Assembly (NCBI GenBank): GCA_016180645.1
Contig: JACPAV010000044.1
Coordinates: 1-26,970 of the forward strand
Direction: 5' to 3'
From: Nitrospirota bacterium
GTDB taxonomy: Bacteria > JACPQY01
Length of the DNA: 26,970 nt
The notes beneath the pieces were generated by a model that saw nothing but the letters and a program-made list of their open reading frames with translations, searched no databases and was not told the origin of the DNA. Below, in pieces: positions 1 to 5,959 of this stretch. Position numbers and translations under genes: made by a program. The first letter of the stretch is position 1. Each line of letters starts with the position of its first letter.

Positions 1-489
1 GATGGCTGTCCGTGTCCGCGATGTAGAGATTCCCATTCGGATCCACGGCGACGCCGCCAGGGGCGCACAGCGATGCCTCTGTGGCCTTCCCGCCGTCGCC
101 GGAGTATCCCGGTAGCCCGTTCCCCGCCACAGTGGTGATCTTCTGCGTTGTGGCGTCCACCTTCCGGATGCGATGGTTGCCTGTGTCCGCAATGTAGAGA
201 TTCCCGTTCGAGTCCACGGCGACGCCGGAGGGGATGTTCAGCTTTGCCGCCGTGGCCTTGCCGCTGTCGCCCGAATACGCACCCTGGTAGCGGCCATTTA
301 GAAGGCTAGGGTTCCCCGCCACGGTGGTGATATTCCCGCTCGTGTCCACCTTGCGGATGTGATGGCTGTCCGTGTCCGCGATGTAGAGATTCCCATTCGG
401 ATCCACGGCGACGCCGCCAGGGGCCCACAGCCATGCCTCTGTGGCCTTCCCGCCGTCGCCGGAGTATCCCGGTAGCCCGTTCCCCGCCA
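1..489 (-). repeat. Near-identical duplicated NHL-repeat coding unit (1-129 and 361-489)
   Basis: Positions 1-129 and 361-489 are almost identical, differing at only about two positions near 65-73. The distance is 360 bp (120 codons). Other NHL repeats in the same gene (around 180-250 and 535-600) are clearly more diverged. This indicates recent duplication or gene conversion inside the propeller-coding region, in frame. Confidence 0.85.
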
Positions 490-3400
490 CGGCGGTGATG
501 ATCCCACTCGGGTCCACCTTCCGGACGCGGTGGTTGCCCGTGTCCGCGATGTAGAGAATCCCGTTCGGGTCCACGGCGACGCCGCCGGGTCTCCACAGTC
601 TTGCCTCCGTGGCCGGGCCGTTGTCGCCGGAATTGCCGCCCGTTGTTCCCGCCACGGTGGTGATGATCCCGCCCGCCATCTTGACCTCTGTCTCCTGCGC
701 GATGGCGCTCCGGTTGCCCGCTTCGTCTATCGCCACGGCGGTGAAATAGTACGTGGCGGTCGAGGAGAGGCCCTTAACCGTGTGACTCGTGGCGCCGGCG
801 AAGGTGGTGTAGTTGGATGTGAAGTTTGCCGCGCACTGCCCCTTCGTCTCGCTCCAGCAGATCTGGTAGATCAGATTGGCGGGCTGGCTCACGTTGTCCG
901 TCGCCTCCGCCCATCCGAGGAGGACGGAAGTGCCGTCCGACTGCTTATTGGCCCTGGTCAATCCGGCGAACGTCGGTCCAAACATATCCACAACCCAGCT
1001 TACCGATGCGGGCGTTTCATCCGCGATCCCGGCGGAGTTTTTCGCGCGGACGGCGAAGGTGTGGGGGCCGTTGCCGAGGTAGTAGAGGAAAGCACCCTCT
1101 GGACTGCATTCTGCATAATCGGAGGACTCCTGGGAGCACTCGAACGTGCAGGCGGTGTTGTTGGGACTCTTGCAATCGTATGTAATCTTGTCGAAGGACA
1201 CGGCGGTGGGAGAGGACGGCTTCGACGTGATGAAGGTATCGGGCGCGGCGGTATCGCAGTCCTGCGGGCAGGTCTGGACCGATTCCGCCAGTTCGCACGT
1301 CTGATTGCCGCACTCCGGCGTGGGGATGACGACGATCTCGATGTCGGCCGGGGTCGGATCTTCGTAGCCGTCCTTGTTGATCGCCTTGACGGCCACGTGG
1401 GTGCGGACCGCCAAGGGAATCCCGTCCACGGAGGAACCGGACGGCAGTTTTGAGAACTTGATCGTCCACGGCGAGGCGCAGTCTATGTACTCCGTGTCCG
1501 CCGCGTTGCACTTGAACTTGCAGGATGCTTCGTCCGCCTTCACCTCCTCGGCGCACGAGAACTCGAATGTGATCTCTTCGTCCAAGCTGACCATGTCCTC
1601 GTCGGCCTCGGCGGTCGTTTCGGGGGCGGTGTCGTCGATCCGGACGGCCATCCAGGTGTGCTTGGCGATCTTCGAGACGTTTCCGACGGAGTCGGTCGCG
1701 CGGACGGAGAAGGTGTGGGCGCCTTCCGGTAATGAGTTATGAGCGATGGGTGATGTGCAGGAAGAAAAAGCCGCCGAATCAAGAGAGCATTGGTAGGTGC
1801 AAGTGTCGCCCCGCAACCCGCGACGTTCGACGTGCGACGTATCGCCGCGTAGGGGCGGATCATCAGATCCGCCCGAACCGGAGGGAGCATCTAAAGATGC
1901 TCCCCTACGGGATACGCCCGAACCGGAGGGAGCATCTAAAGATGCTCCCCTACGGGATACGCCCTTCTCTGCGGCCTGGTCGGAACACGAAAGGGCGAAC
2001 TTGGCCCAGGATTGATCGATGGCGGAGCTGTCGGGGAGGTTCGCGTCGATGAAGGCGGTCGGGGGCGTGGTGTCGGTGCTCCACTCGTACGAGGCTGGGG
2101 TGGGGTCTACGTTGCCGGCGGGGTCGGTGGCGCGGACGGAAAAAGTGTGGGGGCCGTCCTTCGACAAGCTCAGGACGAGCGGACTTACGCATGAGGAGAA
2201 GTCGGCGGAGTCGAGGGAGCACTGGAAGGAGCAGGTAGCCGCAGGCTTCACGCCTGCGTCCGAAGACGCACCCGTAAAGGGTGCGGCTACCGGATCGGTG
2301 CAGGAGAATTCGAACACGTGCGACGAGTCACGTGTCACGAGTAACGGCGTTTTCCCAAACGCAGTTTCCGGCGGCGTCTTGTCGACAGTCCACGTGAGCG
2401 AGGCCGGGGTGGGGTCCACGTTTCCGGCGGCGTCTTTCGCGCGGAGCCTGATGGTGTAGGTGCCTTCCCCCATGGCGCCAAAGTCGTTCTCGTCGTTCTC
2501 ATAGTCGCTGGGGGGCGGTTCACAGGCTTCGTAGTCGGTGGTTTGCGATTCGGTGGGTGAAGTGATGGTGAAGGAGCATTCGAACGAGCAAGGCTCGTCG
2601 TTCATTCCCCGTCGTTCGTTCTTGCGTAGGGGCGGATCTTCAGATCCGCCCGGATCGGAGGGAGCATCTAAAGATGCTCCCCTACGGGATATGCCCGAAC
2701 CGGAGGGAGTGTCTAAAGATGCTCCCCTACGGGATATGCCCGGATCGGAGGGAGTATCTGAAGATGCTCCCCTACGGGATACGTCCTTCCCTGCTTGCGG
2801 GCGGGCATCCAGCCTTCGCAGCAGCTTCAGCGGAGTAGGCAGCCCGCCCCTACGTGGAGGGGCGATGAAGGTCGGCGAGGAGTCGGAACAAGAGAAGGTG
2901 ATCGAGGCTTTCAGCTTGTTCAGCACCAGACCGCTGGGCACCGGTTGTCCGGCGCTCATGATGATCAGCGCGGTATCCGGCACGTCGGTGTCGATGGACC
3001 ACTTGTAGGTGGCCGAGGAGTCGTCAAGGTTGCCGGCGGCGTCGGTGGCGCGGACGGAGAAGGTGTGCTGCCCCTCGACAAGGCTCGGGGAAGAATAGGG
3101 AGGGGTGCAGGGGGAGAAATCGGCGGAATCGAGGGAGCATTCGTAGGTGCAGGCGGGCGAGGTGGACGTCGCCCCTACGTCACTCGTCGCTTGTTGCTCG
3201 TCTTCGCGTAGGGGCGGATCTTCAGATCCGCCCGGATCGGAGGGAGCATCTAAAGATGCTCCCCTACGGGATATGCCCGGATCGGAGGGAGCATCTAAAG
3301 ATGCTCCTCTACGGGATATGCCCGAATCGGAGGGAGCATCTAAAGATGCTCCTCTACGGGATATGCCCGAATCGGAGGGAGCATCTAAAGATGCTCCCCT

Positions 3401-5959
3401 ACGGGATACGTCCTTCCCTGCTTGCGGGCGGGCATCCAGCCTTCGCAGCAGCTTCAGCGGAGTAGGCAGCCCGCCCCTACGCACCGGCGCGGCGGGGGAA
3501 GAATTTGGCTCGGAGCACGAGAATTCGAACGCGGCGGTGGTGAAGCCGCTGACGGGTGAGGGTTGATTGGTGATGGTCGTCTCTGGCGCGGTGGTGTCGA
3601 TCGTCCAAGTGAACGTGGCCGGGGAGGGGTCAACATTGAGAGCGGCGTCGGTGGCGCGGACGGAGAAGGAATGCGAGCCGTCCTTCGACAAGCTCAGGAC
3701 GAGCGGGCTTGTGCAGGGGGAGAAGGAGTCGTCATCGCGAGCGGCTCGTGCTACGCAGCGAAGCCCTGCTTCGCAGAGTGGCAAGCGAAGCAATCCCGGC
3801 GCTTCGCCGTTGAGATTGCTTCGTCGAAGACTCCTCGCAATGACGGAGCGGGAGGGGAGAGGGGAGCCGTCCAGGGAGCATTCAAAGGAGCAGGAGGGCG
3901 GGTCTAAAGACACCGCCCCTACGGAAGAATCGGAACAGGAGAATTCGAATACGGCCGACGAGTCACGTGTCACGAGTAACGGCGTTTTCCCAAACGCGGT
4001 CTGCGGCGGCGTTTCGTCCACGGGCACGGCTTCCTCCGTGGCTTCTTCCACCGCTGCGCTGAAGTTCTGCGCGATGACGTTGGCGGCGATCTGGGTTTCT
4101 TCCCGGCTGGGGGGAGGCGTGGCGGGATCGAGGGCGGTTTTGACCGCCTCCTTGACTTGGTCCTGGAACGTCGGCTGGGGCGGAAGCTCGGGGAGGAGGA
4201 CGTCCGGAGGGAGATCCGGAATCGGCTGGAGTTCCTGTGGGAGGACGATCGGCTCCGGAACGGAAGCGACGGCCACGGCGATCTTGACGAGGGTAGGCGT
4301 GGCCTTGTCCTGGGTTTCGGGTTGGCTGGCGAGTTCGACCGGCGCGGACAGACTTGGGCCGCCGAGGGTTGGGGATGGCACGCGGGCCGTGATGAGGGAA
4401 ATGGGTTCTGCGTTTGGATCATCGCCCTTGGTGAACAGAGCGACGTTCAGGCCCGCCGGCGGCTCGTCCGCCGCCTGAGGGGTGGCTACGCAGGATTCGG
4501 CCTTGCCGGCGAGTTCGTCCGCGCGACGAATGAGGGCCGGGTTGGGGGAGTCTATTGGGCGACCAAGTTCGCCCGTTCTTGACTCCTGTAGGGGAGCAGC
4601 CTCGGCTGCTCCCGAAGAGGGAGGACCTGAAGGTCCTTCCCTACGCGCCTCGTCACGTGGCCCGGCGAGGAGGTACTTCTCGGCGGATTCGAGTTCGGAG
4701 AGGACCATGCCCAGGCATTTCACGCCGAGAGTGTCCCCCCCCCGGCGGGCGGCTTGTAGCATCGCTTCGGCTCCGGCGCGGACGCAGAGGACGCGGTTGG
4801 TCACCTCCGCAGAGGAGGGGATGATGGCGGGGGGAACGATTGTGGCTGCTTCCCCGATCCTTCTCTTCGTAGCGTCCGGGTTCACCCGGACGGGAATCGC
4901 CCGCCTGAAGGCGGGCGCTACGAGGGAGGACTGGGTCTCTGTTGTCTCCTTCAAAGAGGCCTGGACTTCGTAGTGGAGACAGGCTTTGGCAACGGGCCCG
5001 CCCGTTCGAGACGTATCATCGACACAGGTCACGGCATCCTCCCCGACACCCGCGCCGCATTGAAGGGCCGCGCCGAGGGCGAGGCGGCTGCGGCGCACAA
5101 GTTCGTCGGCCGCCGGTCCGGAAACGGTGGAATTCAACCTGGATTGCAGAACCTGGAGCGCGGAGTGTTTGTCTTCGATGCACGCCTTCTCCTCGCCGGA
5201 GCGCGCGAGGCGGGATCGTTCAGCCACGAGACCAACGGCGGCCGCGACCTCAGGCTCGGGAGTTCGGCGGGGCGCCCGTGAGGGGTGAGGGGTAGGCGCA
5301 GGCTTTACGCCTGCGTCTGAAGACGCACCCATGAAGGGTGCGGCTACCATCTCGTCTGAAGACGCACCCATGAAGGGTGCGGCTACCATCTCGTCTGAAG
5401 ACGCACCCGTAAAGGGTGCGGCTACCACGCCATCTGAATGGGATGGGGGGGACTGACTGGACGCGAGGGCGGCATCGAGATCGGTCAGAACGTCCGCCGG
5501 GTAGACCACGTCCCACACGGCCACCATGTCGGCGGGGAGGAGGCCTTCGGGCAGGCTGCTCGTAGTCTGCCTCCTGCTCGCCAGAAGGGCCTCGTTGGGC
5601 GTGTGGGCTGGGGCGGCGTTCGGGTTGACCACCATAAAGGGCCGCGCGGCGGCCGCCCGCACGCCCTCTTCGCTCGGCGCGTCCACCTTCATGTAGAGCG
5701 GGCCGGCCTTTTCGGCGGTCTGGAGCAGGGCCGCCGCGTTCGATTCGAGATCGAGCGAGACGACGGAAGGGACGCACTCGGCGGTCGCATCGAAGAGAAG
5801 CGTCTTTTCGAACTCGCCGGTCTTCTCGACGCGTCCCACGCAGCCGACAAAGAAGAGAAGAAGTGCGAAGTGCGCATTCCGGGTAGTCGCAGCCTTCAGG
5901 CTGCGTTGTGGACGCGGGCTAAAGCCCGCGGCTACCGGGAACTTCTGCGCGCTTCTCAC
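2..5959 (-). CDS. Giant lipoprotein: Ig-like modules, FN3-like module and NHL repeats (C-terminus off window)
   Basis: One frame is open for 1986 codons and leaves the window before a stop. I chose the GTG at 5959: it overlaps the TGA of the OmpA-domain gene as GTGA, and GGAGG lies about 8 nt upstream. Residues 1-40 form a lipoprotein signal ending FALLLFFVGC (Cys40), unusually long because a repeat fills residues 9-26. Residues 41-645 are unrecognised, with scattered Cys and Pro/Ala-rich linkers. Residues about 646-1656 are seven modules of the type FEFSC...C-F-ECSLD...HTFSVRATDAAGN. An FN3-like module (about 1657-1756) precedes NHL repeats reading GGVAVDPNGNLYIADT. NHL repeats form beta-propellers used in binding; an outer-membrane or cell-surface role is inferred from the lipobox and from the coupled OmpA partner. 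At least twelve interspersed repeats lie in frame, listed separately. The exact ligand and function are unknown. Confidence 0.9.
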   Translation of the reverse strand, partial: MRSAQKFPVAAGFSPRPQRSLKAATTRNAHFALLLFFVGCVGRVEKTGEFEKTLLFDATAECVPSVVSLDLESNAAALLQTAEKAGPLYMKVDAPSEEGVRAAAARPFMVVNPNAAPAHTPNEALLASRRQTTSSLPEGLLPADMVAVWDVVYPADVLTDLDAALASSQSPPSHSDGVVAAPFTGASSDEMVAAPFMGASSDEMVAAPFMGASSDAGVKPAPTPHPSRAPRRTPEPEVAAAVGLVAERSRLARSGEEKACIEDKHSALQVLQSRLNSTVSGPAADELVRRSRLALGAALQCGAGVGEDAVTCVDDTSRTGGPVAKACLHYEVQASLKETTETQSSLVAPAFRRAIPVRVNPDATKRRIGEAATIVPPAIIPSSAEVTNRVLCVRAGAEAMLQAARRGGDTLGVKCLGMVLSELESAEKYLLAGPRDEARREGPSGPPSSGAAEAAPLQESRTGELGRPIDSPNPALIRRADELAGKAESCVATPQAADEPPAGLNVALFTKGDDPNAEPISLITARVPSPTLGGPSLSAPVELASQPETQDKATPTLVKIAVAVASVPEPIVLPQELQPIPDLPPDVLLPELPPQPTFQDQVKEAVKTALDPATPPPSREETQIAANVIAQNFSAAVEEATEEAVPVDETPPQTAFGKTPLLVTRDSSAVFEFSCSDSSVGAVSLDPPSCSFECSLDGSPLPSRSVIARSLRRSNLNGEAPGLLRLPLCEAGLRCVARAARDDDSFSPCTSPLVLSLSKDGSHSFSVRATDAALNVDPSPATFTWTIDTTAPETTITNQPSPVSGFTTAAFEFSCSEPNSSPAAPVRRGGLPTPLKLLRRLDARPQAGKDVSRRGASLDAPSDSGISRRGASLDAPSDSGISRRGASLDAPSDPGISRRGASLDAPSDPGGSEDPPLREDEQQATSDVGATSTSPACTYECSLDSADFSPCTPPYSSPSLVEGQHTFSVRATDAAGNLDDSSATYKWSIDTDVPDTALIIMSAGQPVPSGLVLNKLKASITFSCSDSSPTFIAPPRRGGLPTPLKLLRRLDARPQAGKDVSRRGASSDTPSDPGISRRGASLDTPSGSGISRRGASLDAPSDPGGSEDPPLRKNERRGMNDEPCSFECSFTITSPTESQTTDYEACEPPPSDYENDENDFGAMGEGTYTIRLRAKDAAGNVDPTPASLTWTVDKTPPETAFGKTPLLVTRDSSHVFEFSCTDPVAAPFTGASSDAGVKPAATCSFQCSLDSADFSSCVSPLVLSLSKDGPHTFSVRATDPAGNVDPTPASYEWSTDTTPPTAFIDANLPDSSAIDQSWAKFALSCSDQAAEKGVSRRGASLDAPSGSGVSRRGASLDAPSGSGGSDDPPLRGDTSHVERRGLRGDTCTYQCSLDSAAFSSCTSPIAHNSLPEGAHTFSVRATDSVGNVSKIAKHTWMAVRIDDTAPETTAEADEDMVSLDEEITFEFSCAEEVKADEASCKFKCNAADTEYIDCASPWTIKFSKLPSGSSVDGIPLAVRTHVAVKAINKDGYEDPTPADIEIVVIPTPECGNQTCELAESVQTCPQDCDTAAPDTFITSKPSSPTAVSFDKITYDCKSPNNTACTFECSQESSDYAECSPEGAFLYYLGNGPHTFAVRAKNSAGIADETPASVSWVVDMFGPTFAGLTRANKQSDGTSVLLGWAEATDNVSQPANLIYQICWSETKGQCAANFTSNYTTFAGATSHTVKGLSSTATYYFTAVAIDEAGNRSAIAQETEVKMAGGIITTVAGTTGGNSGDNGPATEARLWRPGGVAVDPNGILYIADTGNHRVRKVDPSGIITAVAGNGLPGYSGDGGKATEAWLWAPGGVAVDPNGNLYIADTDSHHIRKVDTSGNITTVAGNPSLLNGRYQGAYSGDSGKATAAKLNIPSGVAVDSNGNLYIADTGNHRIRKVDATTQKITTVAGNGLPGYSGDGGKATEASLCAPGGVAVDPNGNLYIADTDSH
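1849..1953. repeat. In-frame REPIN-like palindromic repeat, class 1, two 45-bp units
   Basis: The element begins GTAGGGGCGGATC and ends CTCCCCTAC. It contains a hairpin of GGCGGATC with GATCCGCC, then two tandem copies of a 45-bp unit whose core is GGGAGCATC-TAAA-GATGCTCCC. It lies inside the Ig-like module that starts near 2065 and is read on the minus strand as GVSRRGASLDAPSGS repeats without a stop. The GTAG starts at a position equal to 1 mod 3, like the other class 1 elements. Confidence 0.9.
2153..2182. repeat. In-frame short repeat encoding PLVLSLSKDG (copy 1)
   Basis: A 30-nt sequence with core CTTCGACAAGCTCAGGACG is identical to 3677-3706. On the minus strand it reads SPLVLSLSKDG and fills the loop between the Cys-Ser-Pro and HTFSVRATD segments of an Ig-like module. 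From memory, this short repeat occurs in many bacterial genomes and gives LSLSKDG or ELVEG peptides in predicted proteins. Confidence 0.8.
2235..2290. repeat. In-frame REPIN-like palindromic repeat, class 2
   Basis: The element runs from GTAGCC to GGCTAC with two internal hairpins: GCAGGC-TTCAC-GCCTGC and GCACCC-GTAAA-GGGTGC. On the minus strand it encodes VAAPFTGASSDAGVKPAAT, inserted between FEFSCTDP and CSFQCSLD. A very similar element lies in the intergenic region at 7798-7921, split by an insertion. Confidence 0.9.
2626..2853. repeat. In-frame REPIN-like repeat array, class 1, three 45-bp units
   Basis: The array is 228 bp (76 codons). It opens with GTAGGGG and the GGATC-TTCA-GATCC hairpin, continues with three 45-bp units (core hairpin closing on TAAA or TGAA), and ends in a segment finishing CCCGCCCCTAC. 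That 3' segment, from about 2780 to 2853, is identical to the end of the array at 3208-3480. It sits in the same FSCS/C-x-FECS loop as the other class 1 arrays, and one unit encodes GISRRGASLDTPSGS. Confidence 0.9.
3208..3480. repeat. In-frame REPIN-like repeat array, class 1, four 45-bp units
   Basis: The array is 273 bp (91 codons) and has the same architecture as the array at 2626-2853 but with four 45-bp units. The units differ at single bases, for example CTCCTCTAC against CTCCCCTAC. The minus-strand frame stays open through it, giving repeated SRRGASLDAPSDSGI. The shared 3' segment with 2626-2853 indicates duplication of module plus array, or gene conversion. Confidence 0.9.
3677..3706. 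repeat. In-frame short repeat encoding PLVLSLSKDG (copy 2)
   Basis: Identical over 30 nt to 2153-2182 and in the same codon phase. It occupies the equivalent loop of another Ig-like module, before GSHSFSVRATD. Confidence 0.8.
3731..3844. repeat. In-frame 114-bp repeat with inverted ends (GTCAT...ATGAC)
   Basis: The segment begins GTCATCGCGAG and ends CTCGCAATGAC, an inverted pair, and contains GAAGCAATC / GATTGCTTC inverted segments. Its length is 114 bp (38 codons). In the minus frame it encodes VIARSLRRSNL followed by Arg/Ala-rich sequence. It separates the ECSLDGS and DSFSPC parts of one Ig-like module. It belongs to the common interspersed repeat that yields CHCEERSDEAI-like peptides in predicted proteins; a short copy lies at 22851-22880. 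Confidence 0.8.
3896..3922. repeat. Single-hairpin repeat related to class 1
   Basis: GGGCGGGTCTAAAGACACC is followed by GCCCCTAC. The hairpin stem GGCGGtgTC/GA-CCGCC type and the terminal CTAC match one half of the REPIN-like elements. On the minus strand it encodes VGAVSLDPP in the FEFSCSDSS to CSFECSLD loop of the first Ig-like module. It is the shortest of the set and could be a decayed copy. Confidence 0.6.
4588..4644. repeat. In-frame REPIN-like palindromic repeat, class 1 variant
   Basis: The element is 57 bp (19 codons), from GTAGGGG to TTCCCTAC. Its two hairpins are AGCAGCC-TCG-GCTGCT and AGGACC-TGA-AGGTCCT. The stems differ from those of the other class 1 copies while the GTAG/CTAC ends are kept. 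It encodes REGPSGPPSSGAAEAAPLQ on the minus strand, in the unrecognised N-terminal half of the giant lipoprotein. Confidence 0.85.
4869..4921. repeat. In-frame REPIN-like palindromic repeat, class 2 variant
   Basis: Runs from GTAGCGTCCGGG to GGCGGGCGCTAC. Its hairpins are GTCCGGG-TTCA-CCCGGAC and CGCC-TGAA-GGCG. On the minus strand it encodes VAPAFRRAIPVRVNPDATK. The GTAG starts at 0 mod 3, the same phase as the other class 2 elements. Confidence 0.85.
5292..5425. repeat. In-frame REPIN-like repeat with three 39-bp units, class 2
   Basis: After GTAGGCGCAGGCTTTACGCC come three tandem copies of a 39-bp unit containing GCACCC-(AT/GT)(G/A)AA-GGGTGC and GGCTAC. One unit encodes DEMVAAPFMGASS on the minus strand (13 codons), so copy-number change preserves the frame. 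It lies near residue 180-220 of the giant lipoprotein. Confidence 0.9.
5883..5935. repeat. In-frame REPIN-like repeat inside the signal-peptide coding region
   Basis: Runs from GTAGTCGCAGCC to CCCGCGGCTAC with hairpins GCAGCC-TTCA-GGCTGC (one bulge) and GCGGGC-TAAA-GCCCGC. On the minus strand it encodes VAAGFSPRPQRSLKAATT as residues 9-26 of the giant lipoprotein, between MRSAQKF and the hydrophobic core FALLLFFVGC. Confidence 0.9.

Noticed and set aside
1849-3480. CRISPR array
   Set aside because: The repeats are tandem hairpin units without unique spacers, lie inside a coding frame, and no cas gene is present.
2538-3566. Plus-strand open frames reading GASKDAPLRDMP repeats
   Set aside because: They are the reverse reading of the palindromic repeats. 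The Ig-like and NHL homology is only in the minus-strand frame, which is also the one continuous over 6 kb.
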